Shown piece by piece: positions 6,459-11,611 of a DNA stretch of 11,611 nucleotides (position 1 is the first letter of the stretch; every line of letters begins with the position of its first letter). The notes under the pieces were generated by a model that made no database searches, was not told where the DNA came from, and was given only the letters and a program-made list of their open reading frames with translations. The stretch comes from Clostridiaceae bacterium (lineage in GTDB: Bacteria > Bacillota > Clostridia > Saccharofermentanales > UBA5734). A program made the translations under genes and the position numbers. Location: NCBI GenBank assembly GCA_012511525.1, contig JAAZFW010000430.1:1-11611 (forward strand), given 5' to 3'.

Positions 6459-6513
6459 AAGCGGATGAAATACCCAATCCTGCCTTATTTTAGGCATTTC
6501 AAGCATTTTGCGC

Positions 6514-6543
6514 TTGACACCTGCCGAGCATTGGTATCATAAT
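6514..6543 (+). promoter_or_regulatory. hup: Promoter of the HU gene
   Basis: A perfect TTGACA (6514-6519) is followed by CATAAT (6538-6543, five of six) at 18-base spacing. An overlapping alternative is the extended -10 TGG plus TATCAT (6532-6540). Both put the start 25-35 bases before the ATG. The AT-rich run just upstream could help polymerase binding. Confidence 0.7.
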
Positions 6544-6578
6544 ATTGTTTGAAATAACGCCCAAAGGAGGCCCTATTC

Positions 6579-6854
6579 ATGAATAAGACAGATTTGGTTG
6601 ATGCCGTTGCCAAGGCAACCAAGCTTAGCAAGAAAGATAGTGAGGGAGCCATCACTGCTATGCTCGATACCATCACGGACGCCCTGACAAAAGACGAGAA
6701 GGTTGTCCTGGTTGGTTTTGGTACGTTTGAAGTCCGTAAACGTGCTGCGCGCAAAGGACGCAACCCGAGCACGAAGGAAGAGATCAAGATTCCGGCGTCC
6801 AAGGCTCCGGTCTTCAAGGCTGGCAAAGGCCTGAAAGACAAAGTCAACGTCTGA
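6579..6854 (+). CDS. hup: DNA-binding protein HU
   Basis: This is a histone-like nucleoid protein of 91 residues, the standard size. HU dimers bend and compact DNA with little sequence preference. The N-terminal helices begin MNKTDLVDAVA. The signature VGFGTFEVRKRAARKGRNP (45-63) covers the start of the DNA-gripping beta arm, where Pro63 would intercalate, and the C-terminal helix ends KGLKDKVNV. AAAGGAGG about 8 bases upstream is an ideal ribosome site. The gene stands alone, with its own strong promoter and a strong terminator about 55 bases downstream that it shares with the convergent Spo0A-domain gene. Codon use looks typical of a highly expressed gene, with many AAG, ACC and GTC codons. 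Confidence 0.97.
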   Translation: MNKTDLVDAVAKATKLSKKDSEGAITAMLDTITDALTKDEKVVLVGFGTFEVRKRAARKGRNPSTKEEIKIPASKAPVFKAGKGLKDKVNV

Positions 6855-6904
6855 CCTCCTTCATACAACAAGAGACAAGCCTGGCTTGTCGCAATGATCC
6901 GTTG

Positions 6905-7543
6905 TCAAAAAACCCCTTCGGCACCATCGCTTTGCTGAGGGGGTTTTCTTGTCTGCCTGATCTCGGCCATCTGCTCGCGCTCAACAGCCTGAACCAGCTG
7001 CTGGTGCAGACGGCACAGGCAGGCTGTCGTGGTCAGGCCGCTGCGGTGCAGGGCAGTCTCCTGCAGGGCATAGCGGACATCACGCTCGACCTGGCTGGCT
7101 TTGACATGAAAATGCGTGGCGATATCGGGATAGAGGACCTTCGTGACCGGCTTGATCCGGGTTTCGTCCAGGCCGATCATCAGCAGCATGGCGCGGATAT
7201 AGCGGTAGCCTTTGAGTTCGGGCCGGATGCCGCTATCCATCAGGACCTGGTCGACATTGTGCCCGATGCTGGCCTTAAGCGGTCGTGCGTTGTCGCATTG
7301 GTCCTTGATCAGGCGTCCCGTCGCCTCAAGAATTTTACGCGACGCATACGGCATGCCTTTGCGCCCGTCCACGAGGTAGTGCAAACGTCCGGCTGTGTCC
7401 ACGACACCTGCGTAGCCCTGGCGGGTCATCAGGCGGTCAAGCTGGTCGAGCATCTCCTTGTCGTTGATGACAACCGTGAACCGCAGCTGGCTGGCGCCGG
7501 CTTCAGGGAAGCTGCCAGGATAATAATACGTCCCGTTGGTCAT
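6905..7543 (-). CDS. Spo0A C-terminal (DNA-binding) domain protein without receiver domain
   Basis: Residues about 92-165 match the DNA-binding domain of the sporulation master regulator Spo0A: IRPELKGYRYIRAMLLMIG, then KPVTKVLYPDIATHF and KASQVERDVRYAL, where Spo0A has the recognition helix around SRVERAIRHAI. The first 85 residues are not a normal response-regulator receiver: the acidic pocket and phosphoacceptor Asp are missing. They form a short alpha/beta-looking segment (FTVVINDKEMLDQLDRLM, then GYAGVVDTAGRLHYLVDGR). The tail after 166 also differs from Spo0A. At 212 residues it is shorter than Spo0A (about 265). It is thus probably a DNA-binding regulator not controlled by the phosphorelay; its targets are unknown. 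The ATG at 7543 has AAAGGA upstream at a rather long spacing of about 11. It lies 122 bases after the HAD gene, same strand, perhaps in one transcript. Confidence 0.8.
   Translation of the reverse strand: MTNGTYYYPGSFPEAGASQLRFTVVINDKEMLDQLDRLMTRQGYAGVVDTAGRLHYLVDGRKGMPYASRKILEATGRLIKDQCDNARPLKASIGHNVDQVLMDSGIRPELKGYRYIRAMLLMIGLDETRIKPVTKVLYPDIATHFHVKASQVERDVRYALQETALHRSGLTTTACLCRLHQQLVQAVEREQMAEIRQTRKPPQQSDGAEGVF
6909..6947. terminator. Bidirectional rho-independent terminator for HU and the Spo0A-domain gene
   Basis: AAAACCCC (6909-6916) pairs with GGGGTTTT (6940-6947). The stem continues with TTCGGCA against TGCTGAG, including two G-U pairs, for about 15 pairs in all around a 9-base loop. 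The plus strand ends in TTTTCTT and the minus strand in TTTTTTG, so it can stop transcripts from both sides. It lies inside the last codons of the minus-strand gene. Confidence 0.85.
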
Positions 7544-7665
7544 CGGTCAGGATTCCTTTCCGGCCTTTCCCGCTGCCGTGCTTCACCGATCCTGTACAGC
7601 TCTTATTTTGCCCGACCTGATCACGCTCCGTAATAGGCCTGAGGCCATATTCCGCTCGGACCAGC

Positions 7666-8553
7666 TTATCGGTCCAAGGCAAGACAGGCGATCGCCTGGG
7701 CAACGCCGGACGCATGGTGGGCGCCGGTCCTGTAATGGGCCGCCGCAAGCGCCGGCGCTGACGCGTCGGCCATGACAACCCCGACACCGGCAATTTCCAG
7801 CATGGCGACATCGTTATCGTGGTCGCCGAGAACCATGGTCTGGGCCAGCGGAACGCGAAGCATCGCCGCCAGCTTTTTCAGGGCATGCCCTTTTGTGGCC
7901 GCCTTATCCTGGATATCGAGAAAAGCCGGTCCGGACAGCAAACCAGAGCAACGGGTCTTTTCGGCCAGCATCGCGCGCGTGCGCGCCAGGGTCCGTGCGT
8001 CCGGCACAACCGCCAGCACTTTGACCAGGCTGGAATAGAACGCGTCGGTTGGCGTCTGCGGCAGCGGCAAAAGCAAAATGGGCGGCTGCCCGTACTGCCT
8101 CATGGCCTTGTTGTATGCCCTGAACCGTTCGATCCGCCGGCTGGTCGGCGGATAATATACCTCGTCCGCGCTGTAGCAGAGAAAATCCAAACCGTTTCCG
8201 TTCAGCCAGGAGACAAGCGTCGCTGCGTCGGCCGGATCAAGCGCCTGACGCGCCAGCACCTCGTCGGTGGCGCAATCCCGGATGATGGCGCCGTTACAGG
8301 CGATCATCGGCAAATGGACCTCAAGCTGGCTCACGTAGACGCGTGCCATCCGGTCCATGCGGCCGGTTGCCAGGGTATAAAGGATATTCCGGCGCTTGAG
8401 TTCGGCAAACGCCTGGATGTTTCGCTCCGGAATCCGGCCATCGTCGTCGATCAGCGTTCCGTCGATGTCGCAGACAACCAGACGGACAACAGGTTCGGCG
8501 TTTGGCCTTAGCGGTTCAAGGAGCGTTTCAGGATTGCGGCACGTCTTGGACAA
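7666..8553 (-). CDS. Cof-type HAD-IIB family hydrolase (sugar phosphatase-like)
   Basis: This is a haloacid dehalogenase superfamily phosphatase with a type IIB cap, about 295 residues. Motif I is VVCDIDGTLIDDDG, whose first Asp is the nucleophile and second the acid/base, near residues 29-31. Motif II is the Thr in LYTLATGRM, motif III the Lys in KAATKGHAL, and motif IV GDHDNDVAML near the C-terminus. Members remove phosphate from sugar phosphates, phosphoglycolate or cofactors such as flavin and pyridoxal phosphate; the substrate here is unknown. The frame has no ATG near its start. TTG at 8559 is only 3 bases after GAGGTG, while TTG at 8553 is 9 bases after it, so I prefer 8553. The start overlaps the end of the membrane-protein gene by 26 bases, which implies coupled translation. 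Confidence 0.88.
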   Translation of the reverse strand: MSKTCRNPETLLEPLRPNAEPVVRLVVCDIDGTLIDDDGRIPERNIQAFAELKRRNILYTLATGRMDRMARVYVSQLEVHLPMIACNGAIIRDCATDEVLARQALDPADAATLVSWLNGNGLDFLCYSADEVYYPPTSRRIERFRAYNKAMRQYGQPPILLLPLPQTPTDAFYSSLVKVLAVVPDARTLARTRAMLAEKTRCSGLLSGPAFLDIQDKAATKGHALKKLAAMLRVPLAQTMVLGDHDNDVAMLEIAGVGVVMADASAPALAAAHYRTGAHHASGVAQAIACLALDR

Positions 8554-8938
8554 TCTCAATCACCTCAAGGATAAATCGGCTGCGCGGCGTGTAGGCGACA
8601 CGGACAACCTGGCCCGGCTCCAGTTTGAACTGCCAGGGGTTGACATAAAGCGTGCGCCCGTGAACGACAAGCGAGAATCGTTTCAAGGTCGACCCGTCGA
8701 CCGCAATTTCTTCGACGGTCAGCGTGTCGTTGGCGATGGCAACAAAATCCAAAGCGGTCGGCACAGTCAGGGTCAGGCTGACATAGAGCAGGACCACCGT
8801 CAGGGCGACAGGCAGCAGATAGCTGAACGGATGCCGGTTCTTTCGCTCCCAATTGACGGTCAGGCAGCGGGTCAGAACCATCGCCACGGCCAATGTCAGG
8901 GTCAGGCAGACCACCAGACTGAACAAATAAAAAAACAA
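8528..8938 (-). CDS. Small membrane protein of unknown function
   Basis: I do not recognise a family. The protein has two hydrophobic helices, residues about 1-22 (MFFYLFSLVVCLTLTLAVAM) and 38-58 (SYLLPVALTVVLLYVSLTLTV). They are separated by a short polar loop (NWERKNRHP). A roughly 75-residue, beta-rich soluble C-terminal part follows, containing LVVHGRTLYVNPWQFKLEPG. By the positive-inside rule the loop is cytoplasmic, so the C-terminal domain would be outside. The frame opens at a GTG at 9004, but those 22 extra residues are Cys- and Arg-rich and lack a ribosome site. TTG at 8938 follows GAGGTGG by about 6 bases and starts right at the first helix, so I prefer it (136 residues). It overlaps the HAD gene. 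Confidence 0.6.
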   Translation of the reverse strand: MFFYLFSLVVCLTLTLAVAMVLTRCLTVNWERKNRHPFSYLLPVALTVVLLYVSLTLTVPTALDFVAIANDTLTVEEIAVDGSTLKRFSLVVHGRTLYVNPWQFKLEPGQVVRVAYTPRSRFILEVIEIVQDVPQS

Positions 8939-9014
8939 GCCGCACCACCTCTTGCCATTTTGCCTGATTCGGCCGCACTCGCTTGTGAAACAGGTAGAAT
9001 CCACCCGAGTGCTC

Positions 9015-9043
9015 TCGACCTTTATATTCCATTAGTGTACAAT
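9015..9043 (+). promoter_or_regulatory. Promoter of the HPr-like gene
   Basis: TCGACC (9015-9020, four of six) and TACAAT (9038-9043, five of six) stand at 17-base spacing, about 48 bases before the ATG at 9092. The minus-strand membrane-protein gene starts to the left, so the 153 bases 8939-9091 are a divergent control region. I see no convincing minus-strand promoter there. Confidence 0.5.
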
Positions 9044-9091
9044 AGGGTTTTGAAAAACGCAAAGCGAACGATCAGTGGAGCAAACAAAACG

Positions 9092-9340
9092 ATGACAGCA
9101 GGCAAAGACATCGCACAGGAATTTTCCCGGATCATGCGCGAATGCCGGGGCAAGGTCACTTTTGTCACGGAGGAAGGCGACCGTCTGGTCGCCGACAGCA
9201 TGCTGTCGGCCCTGGTTGGCTTGTCGACGCTGTTGACCATCGCCGAAGAAGTCTCGTTGCATGTCGATTGCGAATACCCGGAAGACTGCGAGCGGATCAT
9301 GGGCTTTATGACCAAACACCGTCTTGACAAGCACCCGTGA
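9092..9340 (+). CDS. HPr-like small protein lacking the phosphoacceptor histidine
   Basis: This 82-residue protein can be aligned by eye with HPr, the phosphocarrier of the sugar phosphotransferase system, from helix 1 onward: strand GKVTFVT (20-26), then DRLVADSMLSALVGLS (30-45) against the HPr stretch containing KSIMG, then EEVSLHVDCEYPEDCERIMGFM (52-73) as last strand and helix. The HPr histidine loop (GLHARP) is absent. Ser36 falls at the place of HPr Ser46, the site used by HPr kinase in Firmicutes. This recalls Crh-type regulators, but the alignment is weak and needs about three inserted residues. The longer frame open from 8396 is antisense to other genes; ATG 9092 is the first sensible start, with GGAG 11 bases upstream. 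It has its own terminator. Confidence 0.55.
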   Translation: MTAGKDIAQEFSRIMRECRGKVTFVTEEGDRLVADSMLSALVGLSTLLTIAEEVSLHVDCEYPEDCERIMGFMTKHRLDKHP

Positions 9341-9354
9341 GCTGTTGATTTTCC

Positions 9355-9377
9355 CAGCTTGACAAGCTGTTTTTTTT
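9355..9377 (+). terminator. Rho-independent terminator after the HPr-like gene
   Basis: CAGCTT (9355-9360), loop GAC, AAGCTG (9364-9369) and eight T residues (9370-9377) lie 14 bases after the stop codon. The loop and stem also contain TTGACA, the -35 box of the feo promoter. Confidence 0.8.
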
Positions 9378-9386
9378 CGTTAAAAT
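9359..9386 (+). promoter_or_regulatory. Promoter of feoAB
   Basis: A perfect TTGACA (9359-9364) and TAAAAT (9381-9386, five of six) stand at 16-base spacing. The expected start is near 9393, inside the palindrome at 9383-9406. The T-run of the upstream terminator forms the spacer. Confidence 0.65.
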
Positions 9387-9406
9387 GTTAACCATAGTTA
9401 ACTTTT
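9383..9406. promoter_or_regulatory. Palindromic operator over the feo promoter, probable metal-repressor site
   Basis: GTTAAC (9387-9392) and GTTAAC (9397-9402) flank CATA. Outer AAA and TTT extend the dyad to 24 bases with only two mismatched pairs. It overlaps the -10 box and the start point. Iron uptake operons are normally shut by Fur- or DtxR-family repressors when Fe(II) is plentiful, so this is the natural candidate site. Which family binds cannot be told from the sequence. Confidence 0.6.
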
Positions 9407-9421
9407 AGACAGGAGACACCT

Positions 9422-9676
9422 ATGCAAGATGCTGTCAAGCCTTTGAGCGACCTCACCCCTGGCCAATCCGGCCGTGTCGTTGCGGTGGGCGGCAGCACCG
9501 GCCTTCGCCAGCGCCTGATTGCCATGGGCGTTACCCCCGGCGCCTGGCTGATCGTTCGCAAATACGCCCAGTTCGGGGACCCGATGGAGATCAACATCCG
9601 CAACTACGCGCTATCAATCCGACGTAAGGACGCCCGCGACATTCAGGTGGATACGCGGCAGGAACAGCAATCATGA
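9422..9676 (+). CDS. feoA: FeoA family ferrous iron transport protein
   Basis: This small cytoplasmic SH3-like protein of 84 residues is the partner of FeoB in Fe(II) uptake. The family core is visible: LSDLTPGQSGRVVAVGG (8-24), RQRLIAMGVTPGAWLIV (29-45), and FGDPMEINIRNYALSIRRKDARDI with the usual basic end. Its exact role is unsettled; it is thought to help assemble or regulate the FeoB channel. AGGAG lies 7 bases before the ATG. Its stop overlaps the feoB start (ATGA), so the two are translationally coupled. No FeoC gene is seen in the window. Confidence 0.94.
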   Translation: MQDAVKPLSDLTPGQSGRVVAVGGSTGLRQRLIAMGVTPGAWLIVRKYAQFGDPMEINIRNYALSIRRKDARDIQVDTRQEQQS

Positions 9677-11601
9677 GCATGCGAATCGCCCTGGCCGGCA
9701 ACCCCAACAGCGGTAAAACCACCTTGTTCCACCGGTTGACCGGCACGCGCCAGACAACAGGCAACTGGCCTGGCGTCACCGTAGAGAAAAAGACCGGTCA
9801 TATCCGGCATACCGACGGGGAAATGACCGTGATCGACCTGCCGGGCATATACAGCCTGTCCCCCTACTCGCTGGAGGAGACGATCAGCCGCAACTACATC
9901 GTCGACGAATCTCCTGACGTCGTCGTCAACATCATCGACGCCACCAACCTCGAGCGGAACCTGTACCTGACGCTGCAGCTGAAAAAGCTGGGCCGGCCGC
10001 TGGTCGTCGCCTTGAACATGATGGACGAAATCCTAAATCACGGCGACAAGCTGGATATCGACCGCCTGGCTCAGCTTCTCCAGGTTCCCGTGGTTCCGAT
10101 CTCTGCCAAAAAAGGGGAAGGTCTGGACGAACTGATCGACACGATCTACGAGGTCGCGTCACCGGGATGCCGGCGGCGGTTCGGCTACAGGCGCCGCCAT
10201 CAGGGCCGTTATGGCTGCGGCTGCAACCGATTCGACAGGCCCGATGCCGCTTCGGGCGCCATTGGTTCCGCTCCGATTGTCCAGACGCACTCGGTCCTGC
10301 ACACATTCAAGCCCGAGACAGAAGCGGAAACAGAAGCGATGTATCACCAGTCGGCGCAGATTCATGACCAGGTCCTGCAGCACAGCCATCAGCGCGGAGC
10401 CCTTTCGCGTTCAGACAAGATAGACCGTTTCCTAACGCACCGCTTCCTTGCCATACCCATTTTCCTGCTGGTCATGCTGACCGTCTTTCAGGTCACGTTC
10501 AGCGAGGCGCTGGGCGGCCGTTTGACCGAACTGCTGGATGTCTTTTTCACTGATACGGTCGGCGGGGGTGTCAGCCGCTGGCTGAAGGCAGCCGCGGCCC
10601 CGGAATGGATCAATTCCCTTCTGGTCGATGGAATCCTGTCGGGCGTGGGCGGCATTCTCACGTTCTTGCCGCAGATCACTTTGCTGTTCTTCTTCCTGTC
10701 CGTGCTCGAAGACACGGGCTACATGGCCCGCGCGGCTTTCATCACGGATCGCCTTTTCCAAAAGCTCGGGTTGTCGGGCCGCAGCTTCATCCCGATGCTG
10801 ATGGGTTTCGGCTGCACCGTTCCCGCCGTCATGGCGGCGCGGACGCTGGAGTCCGAACGCGACCGGCGCCTGACCATCCTGATCACGCCCTTCATGTCCT
10901 GCAGCGCGCGCATGCCGATTTACGCCTTCCTTGCCGGTGTCTTTTTCAGCACGCACAAGGGCCTGGTGACGTTCTCCATGTACCTGACCGGGATCCTGGT
11001 CGCGGTGCTGACGGCATTTGTCTTCAGCAGAACGGTCCTGCGCGGCGCCGACGCGCCGTTTGTCATCGAACTGCCCCCATACCGGCTTCCGGACACCAAG
11101 TCGCTGCTGCTGCACGTGTGGGACAAAGTCCGCGATTTCATCATCAAGGCCGGGACGGTCATTTTTGTCATGACCATCGTCGTCTGGTTTTTCCAGTCGT
11201 TCAACATCACGCTGCAGCGCGTCTCCGATGGCGCCTCAAGCATGTTTGGCTGGCTGGGCGCTTTCCTGGCCCCGATCTTCCAACCGCTGGGCTTTGGCAG
11301 CTGGCAGGCGTCGGTCGCCTTGCTGACGGGGCTGATCGCCAAGGAGTCCGTCGTCGCAACCTTTGAAATCCTGCTGCCTGAAGGCGGCCTGCAGGCCCTT
11401 TTCACCCCGCTGTCCGCCTATGCCTTCATGATCTTTACGTTGCTGTACATGCCGTGCATCGCAGCTTTCAGCGCCATCCGCCGCGAGATGAACAACTGGC
11501 GCTGGACTCTGACCGCCGTCCTCTACCAAACCGGGGTAGCCTGGCTGATCTCGTTTCTGGTCTACCAGGGCGGCCGTCTGCTGGGTTTTGGCGCGGCATA
11601 A
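9673..11601 (+). CDS. feoB: Ferrous iron transport protein B (GTPase-coupled Fe(II) permease)
   Basis: This inner-membrane Fe(II) transporter of 642 residues is near the short end for the family. The N-terminal G domain shows G1 GNPNSGKTT (9-17), Thr36 in the G2 loop NWPGVTVEKK, G3 DLPG (55-58), G4 NMMD (115-118) and G5 SAKKGEG (144-150). The membrane part begins near 258 (HRFLAIPIFLLVM). It contains both gate regions: GFGCTVPAVMAARTLE (378-393, Cys381) with PFMSCSARMPIY (406-417), and LLYMPCIAAFSAIRRE (590-605, Cys595). The ATG at 9673 overlaps the feoA stop; ATG 9679 is an alternative. Residues about 163-190, in the linker after the G domain, are oddly rich in Arg, Cys and Gly. The next frame there reads as a smooth Ala/Gly/Ser linker, so a pair of compensating frameshifts is possible. 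The end is complete, with TAA at 11599-11601. Confidence 0.96.
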   Translation: MSMRIALAGNPNSGKTTLFHRLTGTRQTTGNWPGVTVEKKTGHIRHTDGEMTVIDLPGIYSLSPYSLEETISRNYIVDESPDVVVNIIDATNLERNLYLTLQLKKLGRPLVVALNMMDEILNHGDKLDIDRLAQLLQVPVVPISAKKGEGLDELIDTIYEVASPGCRRRFGYRRRHQGRYGCGCNRFDRPDAASGAIGSAPIVQTHSVLHTFKPETEAETEAMYHQSAQIHDQVLQHSHQRGALSRSDKIDRFLTHRFLAIPIFLLVMLTVFQVTFSEALGGRLTELLDVFFTDTVGGGVSRWLKAAAAPEWINSLLVDGILSGVGGILTFLPQITLLFFFLSVLEDTGYMARAAFITDRLFQKLGLSGRSFIPMLMGFGCTVPAVMAARTLESERDRRLTILITPFMSCSARMPIYAFLAGVFFSTHKGLVTFSMYLTGILVAVLTAFVFSRTVLRGADAPFVIELPPYRLPDTKSLLLHVWDKVRDFIIKAGTVIFVMTIVVWFFQSFNITLQRVSDGASSMFGWLGAFLAPIFQPLGFGSWQASVALLTGLIAKESVVATFEILLPEGGLQALFTPLSAYAFMIFTLLYMPCIAAFSAIRREMNNWRWTLTAVLYQTGVAWLISFLVYQGGRLLGFGAA

Positions 11602-11611
11602 CAGGATGCAG

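Noticed and set aside
5525..6493. Plus-strand open frame of 322 residues
   Set aside because: It is antisense to the fumarase alpha gene and runs through its promoter. The product is rich in Arg, Gln and Gly and has no domain pattern.
6902..7633. Plus-strand open frame of 243 residues after HU
   Set aside because: It is antisense to the Spo0A-domain gene and begins inside the shared terminator.
7658..7675. GGACC/GGTCC hairpin at the HAD stop codon
   Set aside because: The stem is five pairs and no T-run follows on the minus strand, so it does not look like a terminator.
7503..7811. Minus-strand frame of 102 residues bridging the HAD and Spo0A-domain genes
   Set aside because: It overlaps both genes in another frame and its residues (Arg, Pro and Ser rich) look like an out-of-frame reading.
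8396..9091. Upstream part of the long plus-strand frame that ends at 9340
   Set aside because: It is antisense to the HAD and membrane-protein genes. Only the part from ATG 9092 has promoter support and a sensible protein.
10231..10237. TTCGACA, a perfect 0A box on the minus strand
   Set aside because: It lies inside the feoB coding region far from any start, and a 7-base match is expected by chance in a window of this size.
10432..11366. Frames on both strands inside feoB (10432-11115 minus, 10605-11366 plus)
   Set aside because: The feoB frame encodes all the expected membrane helices and gate motifs here; the others are shadows.
11606..11611. ATG just after the feoB stop
   Set aside because: Only six bases remain, with no room to judge a ribosome site or reading frame.

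Overview
The window looks like chromosomal DNA of an anaerobic, moderately high-GC member of the Firmicutes (Clostridia). Support comes from a protein carrying a Spo0A-type DNA-binding domain, a two-subunit iron-sulfur fumarase, a clostridial-type HU, a feoAB ferrous iron operon, and strong Shine-Dalgarno sites with sigma-A-type promoters. No genus can be named from sequence reading alone.

Layout. (1) Positions 1-1551 are visibly AT-richer than the rest. They hold a blaI-blaR1 type regulatory pair on the minus strand; the BlaR1 gene runs off the left edge. The blaI promoter carries a striking array of four operator half-sites. (2) A tRNA-Thr(TGU) gene on the minus strand (1552-1627), with its own promoter and a hairpin downstream, separates this block from GC-rich DNA. 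(3) Positions 1700-4928 form a sugar-catabolism locus. A sugar isomerase/epimerase-like TIM barrel and a Gfo/Idh/MocA oxidoreductase form a minus-strand operon, and they diverge from a plus-strand cytoplasmic esterase that resembles bacterial glucuronoyl/acetylxylan esterases. (4) Positions 4935-6349 encode the beta and alpha subunits of a fumarase/tartrate-dehydratase type hydro-lyase, coupled by an ATGA overlap. The operon diverges from the HU gene (6579-6854). (5) Positions 6905-8938 are a minus-strand run: a small membrane protein, a Cof-type HAD phosphatase, and a 212-residue protein with a Spo0A C-terminal domain but no receiver domain. This run and HU converge on one strong bidirectional terminator. 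(6) Positions 9092-11601 are plus strand: a small HPr-like protein without the phosphorylatable histidine, then feoA and feoB. The feo promoter is built into the preceding terminator and overlapped by a palindrome, as expected for a metal-responsive repressor.

How the genes work together. The Gfo/Idh, TIM-barrel and esterase genes share a 154-bp divergent control region and probably act on the same imported uronate- or ester-bearing sugar. feoA and feoB form one Fe(II) uptake unit, and its iron would supply the [4Fe-4S] fumarase, though no direct link is visible. The blaI-blaR1 pair probably senses a beta-lactam or another cell-wall signal, but its sensor domain and targets lie outside the window.

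The most interesting points are the four-half-site BlaI operator, the receiver-less Spo0A-type regulator, the histidine-less HPr-like protein, the overlapping terminator/promoter/operator before feoA, an odd Arg/Cys-rich stretch in the FeoB linker that may reflect paired frameshifts, and a G-G mismatch in the tRNA T-stem. No CRISPR array, insertion sequence or complete mobile element is visible. No stretch longer than 300 bases lacks a gene.
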